This document shows, piece by piece, positions 36,666 through 46,679 of a DNA stretch of 64,000 nucleotides (position 1 is the first letter of the stretch; each line of letters opens with the position of its first letter). Source of the stretch: Marinomonas arctica (lineage in GTDB: Bacteria > Pseudomonadota > Gammaproteobacteria > Pseudomonadales > Marinomonadaceae); contig NZ_QHJF01000021.1 in the NCBI RefSeq assembly GCF_003259225.1, forward strand, positions 1 through 64,000, written 5' to 3'. The notes beneath the pieces were generated by a model. The model searched no databases and was not told where the DNA came from. It saw nothing but the letters and a program-made list of their open reading frames with translations. Both the position numbers and the translations under genes were made by a program.

Positions 36666-38618
36666 TTAGATTTGCTTGTAATTTAACACACTCTCTAACT
36701 TTTCTACACGCTTGCAAGTGTCAGATTTTAAGAGAAAAAAGTCATAAATACACAAAGAATGCCGCAACGAAACAGAACCATCATGAAAATAAAAAGCCAG
36801 TGATTCCCCAGCCGGAACCACCAACCAATTCACGCCCAAAGCGTCCAATATAATCTCGGTTTTAGACAGCCCTTCCTGATGCAAAACAACCCATTTCACA
36901 TCATGATGCAGCAAAGCGTGTGGCGTGAGTTCTGCAGCAGGCTTTGGCGATAAAAAATACCCATCCTGAGCACGATTCAAGTATGAATCAAACCTTAATT
37001 TACTCAAATCAGAGCCCGCCCAAGTATCCACTAAGACCGGTGTTTCTTGATCCATTAATACCAACGAATGGTGGTTGTTTACTATTGTTACATCGGCCTC
37101 AAATCCGTTAAAAAAAGTAGAGGAAAACAGAATTGCCCAAATACTTGTCGCCGCTATAACCCCACGCTTTAATGGACTTTGGTACACCCATGCAATTAAC
37201 AACGATAACATTATCCATCTTGGTAAATTCGACGAAAATGTGTCAAATGACAATACCGGTAACGAAAAAGCGACCCACTCAATACCTAACATAAGGTAAC
37301 CAAGCCCTGTGTCTAACAGCGCGTAGCTATAACTCGATCCCAGCAACAACACTTCAGCACAAGAAAGCAGCCCCCATGGAAACCAAACAACGCCCGCAAG
37401 CGGAATAAGCAGAATATTGACGAAAATTGAAACGCTTGAAATAACCTCTTGCCAGCCAAGGATGAGCACCATCGATGCCGTGCTTAACATCACCTGAACC
37501 GCTAATAGGCGTAGCAACTTTGTCGATGTCTGGCAGAACCCTATTAACAAATACACCATGCTAAACGACAGCCATAAGCCAGGGCTCAAAACAGCCCTTG
37601 GATCAAACAACAATACCAACCATAGCGCAAACGTAATGATGCTATAAGGAGACACTTTTAAAGCAAGCATACGTGCGCACAAATACACACTTAGCATAAT
37701 GGATGCCCTAACAACCGGTTCTCCCCAGCTTGTCACATAGGCATAAGCAAACAGCAAAGGAATCACAATAACAGCGTCACAATGCCAACGCGTTACCCCG
37801 GATAAAAGAATATTACGCGGCATGATCTGCCAAACTATCCGGCTTAGCATTCGACCAATAATAAACATAAAACCAGTATGCAACCCCGACACAACAAATA
37901 GATGAGCCAACCCAAGAGTACGCACAATCCAGGTGTCCCTTTGACTCCATAGGTCATCCTTTCCTAGTAATAACGCTTTAGTAAAACGCCAATAGTCAAA
38001 ACGCTCCAAATGGTGATCAAGCTTAAACAATATCTGGTCTCTTAAGGAAACATCGGCTTGATGGAAGCGCTGTGGATCATAATGCTCAAACCGAAGGTTT
38101 AGCTGGGCTAACTGTCGTTGTATATAAAGATTTCGTTGCCACCAAGGGCCTGTTTTATCGGCCAATACAACCCCCGTAACAACGCCTTGATGCAATATGG
38201 CGTTTGGCTTTTGTGCGTTGTCACGGCTTGCGACTGATGCGCCATTAGAGTCGTAAAAAATAAGTGTAAAATCTTCTTGTACGAATCGCGAACCGTCTTC
38301 AGAAAAGTACATAATTTGAACACGCTGATTTCGGGAAAACGCCGCTTCATCAAAGGATGATGCTCGTTCGATAAGCACACTTTTCTTTTCAAAATCAATT
38401 GATACTTCGTCTCCCGCACTCACCGTAAGCATGGTTACCGCGGAAAACTCATTAAAAAGAACGGAAATAAAGGAGAGAAGTGTCAAAAACAAAACTATTA
38501 AACGCTTTGACCATATTAGGTAGAGACACACCAGAATGATATGCGTAGAATACAGCCACAAATAATGGCTCGGCACCAATATGGCGCCCATCAATATGGA
38601 TAAACTACTTAGTAACAC
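36666..38618 (-). CDS. comEC: ComEC/Rec2-family DNA-uptake channel protein, with degenerate C-terminal domain
   Basis: The 650-aa inner-membrane protein contains the N-terminal soluble domain (about 60-190) and the competence domain with many helices (about 200-505), including LAHLFVVSGLHTGFM. The C-terminal ~140 residues occupy the place of the metallo-beta-lactamase domain but lack the HxHxDH metal motif, though strand-like VTIVNNHHSLVLMDQ and LVDTWAGS segments remain. Usual length is 730-770 aa. The GTG start at 38618 has GGAGG 4 bases upstream. ComEC carries single-stranded DNA into the cytoplasm in natural competence. Confidence 0.87.
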   Translation of the reverse strand: MLLSSLSILMGAILVPSHYLWLYSTHIILVCLYLIWSKRLIVLFLTLLSFISVLFNEFSAVTMLTVSAGDEVSIDFEKKSVLIERASSFDEAAFSRNQRVQIMYFSEDGSRFVQEDFTLIFYDSNGASVASRDNAQKPNAILHQGVVTGVVLADKTGPWWQRNLYIQRQLAQLNLRFEHYDPQRFHQADVSLRDQILFKLDHHLERFDYWRFTKALLLGKDDLWSQRDTWIVRTLGLAHLFVVSGLHTGFMFIIGRMLSRIVWQIMPRNILLSGVTRWHCDAVIVIPLLFAYAYVTSWGEPVVRASIMLSVYLCARMLALKVSPYSIITFALWLVLLFDPRAVLSPGLWLSFSMVYLLIGFCQTSTKLLRLLAVQVMLSTASMVLILGWQEVISSVSIFVNILLIPLAGVVWFPWGLLSCAEVLLLGSSYSYALLDTGLGYLMLGIEWVAFSLPVLSFDTFSSNLPRWIMLSLLIAWVYQSPLKRGVIAATSIWAILFSSTFFNGFEADVTIVNNHHSLVLMDQETPVLVDTWAGSDLSKLRFDSYLNRAQDGYFLSPKPAAELTPHALLHHDVKWVVLHQEGLSKTEIILDALGVNWLVVPAGESLAFYFHDGSVSLRHSLCIYDFFLLKSDTCKRVEKLESVLNYKQI

Positions 38619-38662
38619 AAGACCTCCATGTCTTAAATTGCTAAATTATTTTTCACCTAATT

Positions 38663-39184
38663 ATGCCAAAAAACTATCTTAAAAAATTCATACCAAATCC
38701 AGAAAAGCTGAAGCAAAGTAAAGCCCTTGGCTTATTAGGCGCTCAAATTTATGAAGCGAATTTATGGCACCTAAACCGTAAGTCCGTTGCTCGCGCTTTT
38801 TTTAATGGCCTATTCTGGGCATTTTTACCCATGCCTTTTCAGATGTTGGCTTCCGCTTTGCTCGCTATTCCCTTGCGTGCCAATATACCGTTATCGATTG
38901 CATTGGTTTGGATCACCAATCCACTAACTATGCCATTTGTCTTTTATTTCAACTATAAACTTGGGACCTTTATCCTTGGCGCTCATGACAAGAAAGACTT
39001 TCAACTTTCTGTTGAATGGATTTGGGACAAAATGGAACACATTTGGCTACCACTCTATGTTGGCTCAATTGTGTCCGGCGTGATTGTAGGTGCTATTAGC
39101 TACGCTTTAATCACCATATTATGGCGACTACACGTTGTAAAGCGCTGGAAAGAGCGCGCACAACGTAACCAATCTCAAAAATAG
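38663..39184 (+). CDS. DUF2062 membrane protein
   Basis: The 173-aa protein has about three membrane helices: near 45-70 (FWAFLPMPFQMLASALLA), 80-100 and 130-155. The pattern matches DUF2062, a family of unknown function. It is divergent from comEC and lies between comEC and lolD, as in pseudomonads. Its own hairpin terminator follows. Confidence 0.87.
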   Translation: MPKNYLKKFIPNPEKLKQSKALGLLGAQIYEANLWHLNRKSVARAFFNGLFWAFLPMPFQMLASALLAIPLRANIPLSIALVWITNPLTMPFVFYFNYKLGTFILGAHDKKDFQLSVEWIWDKMEHIWLPLYVGSIVSGVIVGAISYALITILWRLHVVKRWKERAQRNQSQK

Positions 39185-39189
39185 GCTTA

Positions 39190-39218
39190 AAAGCCAAGCT
39201 ATTTTTTAGCCTGGCTTT
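39190..39218. terminator. Terminator-like hairpin after the DUF2062 gene
   Basis: AAAGCC(AA)GCT/AGC(CT)GGCTTT forms an interrupted stem around a T-rich loop. T-run after it is short. Confidence 0.5.
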
Positions 39219-39256
39219 CAAGCGATAGAAATGCTTTTAGAACACGCAGCGATTGA

Positions 39257-39943
39257 TCACTTCAGTGACTGTAGCGTCCCTTTAGATAAGCGATAAGCAG
39301 AATCCATCCAGCTCAGCATTTTTTCATCGTGAGTAACGAGTAAAAATGCCATGTTATAAGTCACTTTTAATTCGTTAATTAAATTCTGGATCTCCAACGA
39401 CGTGGTTTCATCTAAGTTCCCTGTTGGCTCATCCATCAACACGCAAGCAGGTCGATTAGCCAGTGCTCTAGCAATGGCCACCCTCTGTCTCTCGCCACCA
39501 GAAAGCTGTGAAGGCCTGTGATTAAAGCGATCCTTCAGGCCCACTTGTGCAAGCAATTCCTCACCGCGCAACTTTGCCTCCTGCTTATTCATACCGGCTA
39601 TCCACATTGGCATCAGTACGTTTTCTAAAGCACTAAACTCCGCCAACAAATGATGAAATTGATAAACAAAACCCATTTCACGATTGCGCATTTTGGCGCG
39701 CTTTGAATCGCTCATGCTAGACCAAGAAACTTGCGCAAGCTTAACCTCTCCTGTCGTTGCTAGGTCTAAGCCCGCCAACAAGTTCAATAAAGTTGTTTTC
39801 CCTGACCCCGACGCCCCCACAATAGCGCAAGCCTCGCCCTTATTCACGGACAAGTCGATGGATCGAAACACATCTACAACCTGCTTACCATCTTGATACT
39901 GCTTAGAAAGTGCATGACACTCTAGAACAATATTATTACTCAT
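39257..39943 (-). CDS. lolD: Lipoprotein-releasing ABC transporter ATPase LolD
   Basis: The 228-aa ATPase powers release of outer-membrane lipoproteins from the inner membrane to LolA. Walker A GASGSGKTTL starts near residue 42, the signature LSGGERQRVAIARAL near 142, and Walker B VLMDEPTGNLD near 163. Its start overlaps the 3' end of the permease gene by 8 bases, so the two are coupled. Confidence 0.95.
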   Translation of the reverse strand: MSNNIVLECHALSKQYQDGKQVVDVFRSIDLSVNKGEACAIVGASGSGKTTLLNLLAGLDLATTGEVKLAQVSWSSMSDSKRAKMRNREMGFVYQFHHLLAEFSALENVLMPMWIAGMNKQEAKLRGEELLAQVGLKDRFNHRPSQLSGGERQRVAIARALANRPACVLMDEPTGNLDETTSLEIQNLINELKVTYNMAFLLVTHDEKMLSWMDSAYRLSKGTLQSLK

Positions 39944-41180
39944 AGCGTAATGCCTCTGCTGGCTCTACTTTGGAAGCTCGCCACGCTGGATAAATTGTCG
40001 CTGCGACCGTCATAATAAAAGCGGACACTACAATAAGCCTGACGTCAGACCATTCTAACTGTGATGGCAAATAATTAATGAAATACACATCTGAATTCAA
40101 AAATTCAACATTAAATAAGGTTTGTACAGCCGCAATCAGATCACTGACGTTCAATGCTAAAGCAACCCCAGATATCACACCAATTAAGGTCCCCAACATC
40201 CCGATGAACATCCCCTGAACAATAAACACCCACATCACTTGAGCGGACGTTAATCCCATCGTTCTTAAAATCGCGATATCATTGCGCTTGTCTGTTACGA
40301 CCATAACCAACGTAGACACAATATTAAAGGCAGCAACCGCAACAATAAGCAGCAGCAGCAAGCCAATCATGGTCTTTTCCATCTGGATGGCTTGAAACAA
40401 ATTTCCGTGCGTGCGAGTCCAGTCACTGACTCTATTTTGTCCTGGTATGTCACGAGCAATGTCCCAGATACGGACCGGCGCCACAAACAGATCGTCAAAA
40501 GAAATTCTTAACGCTTCCGCGTCATCATCGTTGTAACGCTTAAGTTTGGCGGCATCTTTGATATTGATATAGGCCAAACTACTGTCTAACTCAGCCCCAA
40601 CCTCAAACGTACCAACAACCGTAAAGCGTTTCAAAACCGGAGCCACACCTGCAATCGATACATTGGCTTTGGGTAAAATGGCCGTGACCTTATCACCCAC
40701 CGCCACTCCTAGCATTTTTGCGAGCTGAGCCCCTAAAACGATACCGAAACTGGTGTCATCAAGCGCACTTAATGAGCCCGATGCCATATTGTTATCAATA
40801 ATGGAGACCTTTTTTTCCATATTGGGATTAATCCCATTAAGAATGGCACCATGAACACTGTCGCCAGATTGAAACATCACCTGAGCTTGAATATGAGGCG
40901 CAACACCAATCACGTTGGGCATTTTTTCAACAAGCTTGGCCGTAGCTCGCCAATCATCTAGTACAGGAGTTCCCCACAATGTAGCATGAGGCACCATGCC
41001 CAATATGCGCTGTCGCAACTCTCTGTCAAAGCCATTCATTACGGATAAAACAGTAATAAGTACCATGACCCCAAGTGCCAAGCCAGCAATGGAAGAAAAG
41101 CTAATAAAAGAAATAAAGTGATTGGAACGTTTTGCCCGGGCATAACGCAAGCCAATGGCAATAGGAAGGAAGTTAATCAA
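39936..41180 (-). CDS. Lipoprotein-releasing permease of LolC/LolE (LolF-like) type
   Basis: The 414-aa protein has one N-terminal helix (about 20-45), a large periplasmic domain, and three C-terminal helices. The FNIVSTLVMVVTDKRNDIAILRTMG and FLNSDVYFINYLPSQLEW segments resemble LolE, while the ending PAEALRYE and the GLLLLLIVAVAAFNI run resemble LolC. Only one permease gene accompanies lolD, unlike the lolC-lolD-lolE arrangement in E. coli, so it may act as a LolF-type homodimer. Confidence 0.9.
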   Translation of the reverse strand: MINFLPIAIGLRYARAKRSNHFISFISFSSIAGLALGVMVLITVLSVMNGFDRELRQRILGMVPHATLWGTPVLDDWRATAKLVEKMPNVIGVAPHIQAQVMFQSGDSVHGAILNGINPNMEKKVSIIDNNMASGSLSALDDTSFGIVLGAQLAKMLGVAVGDKVTAILPKANVSIAGVAPVLKRFTVVGTFEVGAELDSSLAYINIKDAAKLKRYNDDDAEALRISFDDLFVAPVRIWDIARDIPGQNRVSDWTRTHGNLFQAIQMEKTMIGLLLLLIVAVAAFNIVSTLVMVVTDKRNDIAILRTMGLTSAQVMWVFIVQGMFIGMLGTLIGVISGVALALNVSDLIAAVQTLFNVEFLNSDVYFINYLPSQLEWSDVRLIVVSAFIMTVAATIYPAWRASKVEPAEALRYE

Positions 41181-41199
41181 TGTTTGTCCTTGCGCGGTA

Positions 41200-41226
41200 A
41201 AAATGGAGGCGCTTGTCCTCCATTTT
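41200..41226. terminator. Terminator of purC
   Basis: AAAATGGAGG/CCTCCATTTT is a perfect 10-bp stem with a 7-base loop and T-run on the minus strand after the purC stop at 41247. Confidence 0.85.
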
Positions 41227-41246
41227 GAACTAAGTTACCAATACGC

Positions 41247-41963
41247 TTATGCGTCGAAATCGATACCTATACGACGACCTACATCTTCGTAAGCTTCGAT
41301 TACGCCACCCAAGCCTTGACGGAAACGATCTTTATCTAATTTTTCTTTGGTTTTGGCATCCCATAAACGGCAGCCATCAGGAGAAAACTCATCCCCTAAT
41401 ACAACCTCGCCCTTATATAGTCCAAATTCTAATTTGTAATCAACTAGAATCATGCCGCCTTCCGCAAAAATCGCTTTTAATACATCATTCACCTTGAATG
41501 TAAGCTCTTTCGCTTTGGCTAAATCTGTGGCTTTCGCCCAACCAAATGATTCAACATGCGACTCATTGATCATTGGATCACCTAGCGCATCATTCTTTAA
41601 GAACAACTCAAATGTTGGCGGTGTAAGCGTAATACCTTCTTCGACACCTAATCGACGACATAGACTGCCAGCAGCGACATTTCGAACCACGCATTCCACT
41701 GGAATCATATCGAGACACTTAACCAGCGACTCAGTATCACTTAACAGTTTTTCAAAATGGGTTGGAATACCGGCTTCTTGTAATTTTGTCATGATGAATG
41801 CATTGAACTTATTGTTCACCATGCCCTTTCGGTCAAGCTGCTCTATTCTTTTACCGTCAAAGGCAGAGGTATCATCACGAAACACTAGAACCATCTTGTC
41901 AGGATCATCTGTACGAAATACAGATTTTGCCTTACCTGCATACAGCTCTTGTCGTTTTTCCAT
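41247..41963 (-). CDS. purC: Phosphoribosylaminoimidazole-succinocarboxamide synthase
   Basis: The 238-aa cytoplasmic enzyme of purine synthesis joins CAIR with aspartate using ATP to give SAICAR. Clear motifs are the N-terminal [28 protein letters not shown], and the C-terminal [13 protein letters not shown] and [13 protein letters not shown]. Length matches E. coli PurC (237 aa). A GGAGGG site precedes the ATG. It follows bamC by 38 bases in the conserved dapA-bamC-purC order. Confidence 0.96.
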   Translation of the reverse strand: MEKRQELYAGKAKSVFRTDDPDKMVLVFRDDTSAFDGKRIEQLDRKGMVNNKFNAFIMTKLQEAGIPTHFEKLLSDTESLVKCLDMIPVECVVRNVAAGSLCRRLGVEEGITLTPPTFELFLKNDALGDPMINESHVESFGWAKATDLAKAKELTFKVNDVLKAIFAEGGMILVDYKLEFGLYKGEVVLGDEFSPDGCRLWDAKTKEKLDKDRFRQGLGGVIEAYEDVGRRIGIDFDA

Positions 41964-42001
41964 TGGAGGGTCTCCGGTTTTCTTTTTTGAGGGGTTAATC
42001 T

Positions 42002-43075
42002 TTAGTTTACAAAACGTTGTGCCAAATGAAACGACACGACTTCTGGAAATGCCATGGAGGACACATCAATCACCAAAAAGTCACCTGCTTTTTGATGCGT
42101 GATTTTGTAAGCGTACTCGCGCTCTTCCCAGCTTACGTCGTCTAAGTCGCGACGAATTGTCTTAATGGATTCTAGTTTTTTCCCACTGCTTAGAGGAACA
42201 CTGAAATCAATGACATCACCGACTCTAGCAACATCTTCTGGTCGCACAGGAGCAAGCATGTTTTCAACGCCTGGAATCAGATAAATATCCGCCGCATTTA
42301 ACTTAGCTTCAATGTCCGATTGAGAAACGTTATTGCCTAAATAAATGGCATACAGCCCCTGATGATCCACCCAAACTGGGAAAGAAGAGGCGTCATTACG
42401 GTTTGAAAGATACGCAGAGGATTGGTTTAATTGACGACCCATTGCGCCCCACAAACGTACAGCAACGGAATAAGCATCATCGTTCTGAACAGGACTCATC
42501 CAGCCAGTTGGCTCAACATCCTGTTGCTCGTTGCGGAACTGAACACTTACCAATGTTTTCTCGCCAGATTCACTAAAGCGAAACGAGAAAGCCGTTTGCG
42601 CTGGGTGTAAACGGGTAATACCGCTCCACAATGATGCCCACCATCCTTGCGGATGGAAGTCGAAAGGAATGGAAATAATTTGATCTTGTGTTTGTGACGC
42701 TATCGGGTCGCCCGCGCCATTCAGGGCGGTCAAAAAATCCGCTACAATACGCTTAGATTGCTCCATGTTTGCTGGCACAGACAATTCCAATGAATCATCT
42801 TGCTCCATTACGCCAACATCGACCATTGGGTAGAAAATAAAAGGCGCCCGTGGCGTCGTAAATGGCTTAGATGGCTCCAAACTGGCAATTTTATCTTCAT
42901 TCGGAATCACTAACACATCTTTTGACGGTACAGACCCTTCAGGCACAACCAAGGTTGTTGCTTTTGGGGTGCCATCTTGATAATCGTCAGAATGATCGGT
43001 CAAAAAAAGACTGCAACCAGACAATAAAATAGCCAATGAACTTGCGCTCATTAACTGTAACGTGAACTTATTCAT
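42002..43075 (-). CDS. bamC: Outer membrane assembly lipoprotein BamC
   Basis: The 357-aa lipoprotein is a component of the BAM complex that inserts outer-membrane beta-barrels. The lipobox AILLSGC gives lipidated Cys21, followed by a proline-rich unstructured segment (about 25-85) and two helix-grip domains. It overlaps dapA by 4 bases (ATGA). Length matches E. coli BamC (344 aa). The family is poorly conserved in sequence, and the dapA-purC context supports the call. Confidence 0.9.
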   Translation of the reverse strand: MNKFTLQLMSASSLAILLSGCSLFLTDHSDDYQDGTPKATTLVVPEGSVPSKDVLVIPNEDKIASLEPSKPFTTPRAPFIFYPMVDVGVMEQDDSLELSVPANMEQSKRIVADFLTALNGAGDPIASQTQDQIISIPFDFHPQGWWASLWSGITRLHPAQTAFSFRFSESGEKTLVSVQFRNEQQDVEPTGWMSPVQNDDAYSVAVRLWGAMGRQLNQSSAYLSNRNDASSFPVWVDHQGLYAIYLGNNVSQSDIEAKLNAADIYLIPGVENMLAPVRPEDVARVGDVIDFSVPLSSGKKLESIKTIRRDLDDVSWEEREYAYKITHQKAGDFLVIDVSSMAFPEVVSFHLAQRFVN

Positions 43076-43953
43076 ACTAATAAAACTCCAGCTTCTATCA
43101 TAGCTTGTCGAACAGCGGCATGATGCGGCGCTGAAAGTGGGGTAAGTGGCAATCGAATTCCTTCTTCACACAGACCTAATTGGCTGCAAGCCCATTTAAC
43201 GGGGATAGGATTGGATTCTAAAAACAAATTTTTATGAAGAGATGCTACCGTTGTGTCAACAGAGTGCGCTTGATCTGCTTTTCCTGCTAAAGCGAGTTCA
43301 GCGGCCTGAGCAACGGCTCTTGGGGCAACATTTGCGGTTACAGAAATATTACCTTTACCACCCAATAGGATTAACGAAACCGCAGTCGCATCATCTCCCG
43401 AGTACACAGCAAAATGCTCTGGCAAAGCTTTAATCAAGGCTTCGCCACGCTCAAGGTTACCTGTAGCGTCCTTGATACCCACAATATTTTTAACAGAAGC
43501 AAGGCGAACAACAGTCTCATTTTGCATATCGCAGGCGGTACGGCCCGGTACATTATATAGAATTTGTGGAATATCAACCGCCTCAGCAATGGCCTTGAAA
43601 TGCTGATACAGACCTTCCTGAGTGGGTTTATTATAATATGGTGTGACAAGCAAACAGGCATCAGCACCCGCTTCTTTTGCTCGGCGAGTTAAATCAATGG
43701 CTTCATGGGTTGCGTTAGCGCCTGTGCCAGCAATAACAGGCACTCTACCCTTAACCGTTTTCACTACTTGGCGAATAACATTGGCATGTTCTTCTGGGGT
43801 TAAGGTCGATGACTCACCTGTGGTCCCAACCGCAACAATACCATGCGTTCCCTCGTTAATATGAAACTCTATTAGATCATCTAATTTTTTAGTGTCTACA
43901 GCGCCATCTGGTGACATAGGTGTGATAAGCGCAACTAAACTACCTGTGATCAT
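43072..43953 (-). CDS. dapA: 4-hydroxy-tetrahydrodipicolinate synthase
   Basis: The 293-aa cytoplasmic enzyme condenses pyruvate with aspartate semialdehyde, the first step toward diaminopimelate and lysine. Catalytic Lys161 is in VGIKDATGN and Tyr133 in ILYNVPGRT; the pyruvate-binding GTTGESSTL lies at 43-51. Length matches E. coli DapA (292 aa). It starts the dapA-bamC-purC unit. Confidence 0.96.
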   Translation of the reverse strand: MITGSLVALITPMSPDGAVDTKKLDDLIEFHINEGTHGIVAVGTTGESSTLTPEEHANVIRQVVKTVKGRVPVIAGTGANATHEAIDLTRRAKEAGADACLLVTPYYNKPTQEGLYQHFKAIAEAVDIPQILYNVPGRTACDMQNETVVRLASVKNIVGIKDATGNLERGEALIKALPEHFAVYSGDDATAVSLILLGGKGNISVTANVAPRAVAQAAELALAGKADQAHSVDTTVASLHKNLFLESNPIPVKWACSQLGLCEEGIRLPLTPLSAPHHAAVRQAMIEAGVLLV

Positions 43954-44135
43954 TTCGAGTCTCCGATAAAATTATAAGCGCGCCTATAGTAACGTCCAGA
44001 CTCAGCTTTAACAATAATTGAGGGACGTAAAGCCAGAGTAAATTAGCAAGAAAACGCATTCAAGGGGATTTTTTGCTTCGCTCTTGGTAAGCTATTCTTA
44101 TTTAACACATTTCGTTAATAACAGAGAGTAGCATT

Positions 44136-44585
44136 ATGACAATCGAAATTGGACAAATTGCGCCTGATTTTAGCGCCAAAGATCAAAATGGCGAAACCAT
44201 CACTTTGAGCCAGTTTAAAGGCAAAAAAGTGGTGCTGTATTTTTACCCAAGAGACGCAACACCTGGCTGTACCGCTCAGGCCTGCGATTTGCGTGACAAT
44301 TACCAAGCACTGTTAGATCAAGACTACGTCGTTCTTGGTGTGAGCACGGACACAGAAAAGAAACACCAAAACTTCATTGCCAAATACGATTTGCCATTCC
44401 CTTTAATCGCCGACACTGAAAAAGAGGTACACGAGCTATATGGGACTTGGCAATTGAAAAAGTTCATGGGTAAGGAGTCGATGGGCACAGTAAGAACCAC
44501 ATTTATTATCGATGAAGAAGGTGTTATTGCGGACATTATCAGCAAGGTGAAAACCAAGGCTCATGCAGAACAAATACTAAAATAA
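44136..44585 (+). CDS. bcp: Thiol peroxidase, Bcp/PrxQ type
   Basis: The 149-aa peroxiredoxin reduces hydroperoxides. Peroxidatic Cys45 and resolving Cys50 lie in ATPGCTAQACDLRD, spaced as in E. coli Bcp. The fold continues with LGVSTDTEKKHQNFIAKYDLPFPLIAD. It is divergent from dapA and monocistronic with a strong terminator. Confidence 0.95.
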   Translation: MTIEIGQIAPDFSAKDQNGETITLSQFKGKKVVLYFYPRDATPGCTAQACDLRDNYQALLDQDYVVLGVSTDTEKKHQNFIAKYDLPFPLIADTEKEVHELYGTWQLKKFMGKESMGTVRTTFIIDEEGVIADIISKVKTKAHAEQILK

Positions 44586-44594
44586 AGCATTCAG

Positions 44595-44629
44595 AGTGGG
44601 ACGCTATTATGTTCGCGTCCCACTTTTTC
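44595..44629 (+). terminator. Terminator of bcp
   Basis: AGTGGGACG/CGTCCCACT stem with T-run TTTTTCTT lies 10 bases after the stop. Confidence 0.9.
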
Positions 44630-44649
44630 TTGCCTGAATTCTTAATACG

Positions 44650-45630
44650 TTAAATGCCGCCGCGAATTTCCGATCTCACCTCATCACGATAAAAATCGGC
44701 CAGCAACACATGCAGCTCTTTGCTCAATGGAGGCAGTGAAGATGCCGCCGCATTACGAACAACTTGTGAGGAACGACTGGCTCCGGCAATAATACTAGAC
44801 ACCTGAGGTTGATCTAAAATCCAGCGCAGTGATACATCAAGAATATTCTGCCCTTCAGGTAATTTCGACTTTAATGATTCCACTAACGCCACACCTTTTT
44901 CAAACGGAATGCCATTAAAAGTTTCGCCCACATGAAACGCTGCGCCATCTTTGTTATAAGAGCGATGATCATGCTCATCAAATTGATGATGGCTGGACAT
45001 TTTGCCTGACAACAATCCGCTTGCTAAAGGCAAACGTACTATGATGCCAACATTATTCTTTTCGGCTAATGGCAAAAGCGACTCAACGGCATCTTGACGA
45101 AATACATTAAACAAAATTTGTAAGCTGGCCATTTCAGGATGTTCACAGCAAAACCTTGCTTCGTCTAACATTTCTACGCTGGCACCAAAATGCTTAATAA
45201 TGCCCTCTTGCTTAAGATCTTCCATCCAAGCAAGGATATCACCATCAAACAGTACCTCTCTTGGTACACAATGTAATTGCGCCAAATCGATACTATCAAC
45301 CCCCAACCGTTTCGCTGACTCTTGCAGACTTTTTTTCACTGCTGCCTTGCTGTAACCGTTTGGGTATAACGCGGCATTTCGTCCCACTTTTGTAGCAATA
45401 ATGGGCGGCTTAGCTAAGGCTTTACGCCACTCTCCAATTCGCTGCTCACTGATTCCACCACCATATACATCCGCAGTGTCAAAAAAACGAATTCCCTCAG
45501 CCATCGCCGTTTGCAATATCTGCTCAGCGTCTTTGTCTTCTAAAGGGCCGAAGTCGTTACCCAGTTGCCAACAACCTAAGCCAATCTCTGATACTTCAAA
45601 GCCTGTTTTTCCTAACACTCTCGTTTTCAT
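44650..45630 (-). CDS. Aldo/keto reductase
   Basis: The NADPH-dependent oxidoreductase of 326 aa starts at the ATG at 45630, preceded by GAGGAGG. The catalytic motif DTADVYGGG lies near residue 50, the Lys in IATKVGR near 78 and QLHCVP near 120. The cofactor-binding C-terminal IIAGASRSSQVVRNA segment is present. Substrate is unknown. It is divergent from a LysR gene, which probably regulates it. Confidence 0.88.
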   Translation of the reverse strand: MKTRVLGKTGFEVSEIGLGCWQLGNDFGPLEDKDAEQILQTAMAEGIRFFDTADVYGGGISEQRIGEWRKALAKPPIIATKVGRNAALYPNGYSKAAVKKSLQESAKRLGVDSIDLAQLHCVPREVLFDGDILAWMEDLKQEGIIKHFGASVEMLDEARFCCEHPEMASLQILFNVFRQDAVESLLPLAEKNNVGIIVRLPLASGLLSGKMSSHHQFDEHDHRSYNKDGAAFHVGETFNGIPFEKGVALVESLKSKLPEGQNILDVSLRWILDQPQVSSIIAGASRSSQVVRNAAASSLPPLSKELHVLLADFYRDEVRSEIRGGI

Positions 45631-45737
45631 ACATCCTCCTCGGCGAGATTTAATAACCCATAACACTACTATACGAGCCTTTTTACTGTTTATAATTATC
45701 AATCCATTAAATGCATTGTTTATTAAGGCTTAACAAT

Positions 45738-46634
45738 ATGAGCGCCAACGTCCCAGAAGGCATACCCGAGTTTTTGGCCGTGGTAGAAACACAGAGCTTT
45801 TCAAAGGCAGCCGAACAACGCAATCTGTCACGTGCGAGAATATCGCAAATCATCAGTGGGTTAGAAAAACACATGGGCGTTCAATTGCTCTATCGATCCA
45901 CACGCTCTCTGTCTTTGTCTCCCGCAGGCGAGACCTTTTACCAACTTTCTCGCCAAGGCATAGATCAGTTGGAACATGCGGTGCAATCGGCGCAAAATGC
46001 TCATGCCAGTATCGGTGGGAAAATTCGGATAAACTCGGTTGGAGGTTTGTTTGGTGAAGCCATACTCGCACCGATCATGATTCGCTTTATGATTGACAAT
46101 CCGCAAATAGAAATAGACCTGAGTTTTTCCAGTACTCGAGAAGATCTAATTGAGGCGCAGTATGATTTAGTGGTCAGAATGGGAAGCTTGTCCAACTCTA
46201 ATCTAATCGGTCGCAAGTTAACCCACTATACGAATCATCTCGTGGCGAGCCCAGTCTATTTAACATCCATGCCTACACTGAAGAGTCCGAAAGACTTATT
46301 AGACCATGCATTAATCAATGGCTCGGTGAAAAGATGGTCTTTTACACACACCACCACCAAAGAAAAGTATGAGCTCCCCGTATTAGGAAAATTAACCTGT
46401 TCAAATGGTCATGTCTCCAAGCTGGCAACGCTCAATGGAGCCGGCATTTCCAGACAGCCTGCCTATTATGTAGAGCAAGAAATAGCGGAAGGACTACTCG
46501 TTAACCCTTTACCAGACTGGCAGCTATCCTCTTCTGACGTCACTTTGCTCTACCCTAAATCAAGAAATATCAGCTTAAGAGTGAAAACCTTGGTGGACTA
46601 TTTAATAGAAGCCTTTAACATAACCGCTAATTAA
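45738..46634 (+). CDS. LysR family transcriptional regulator
   Basis: The 298-aa protein has an N-terminal winged HTH (about 8-65, FLAVVETQSFSKAAEQRNLSRARISQIISGLE) and a LysR substrate-binding domain. I start at the ATG at 45738 with AAGG upstream rather than at 45711. It resembles the CrgA/DntR-like subgroup. It is divergent from the aldo/keto reductase and 45 bases upstream of the AEC transporter, so it may control both. The ligand is unknown. Confidence 0.87.
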   Translation: MSANVPEGIPEFLAVVETQSFSKAAEQRNLSRARISQIISGLEKHMGVQLLYRSTRSLSLSPAGETFYQLSRQGIDQLEHAVQSAQNAHASIGGKIRINSVGGLFGEAILAPIMIRFMIDNPQIEIDLSFSSTREDLIEAQYDLVVRMGSLSNSNLIGRKLTHYTNHLVASPVYLTSMPTLKSPKDLLDHALINGSVKRWSFTHTTTKEKYELPVLGKLTCSNGHVSKLATLNGAGISRQPAYYVEQEIAEGLLVNPLPDWQLSSSDVTLLYPKSRNISLRVKTLVDYLIEAFNITAN

Positions 46635-46679
46635 TCCCATTGAAATAACCATAAACCAAACCACTCGCAAGGGTTCTTT

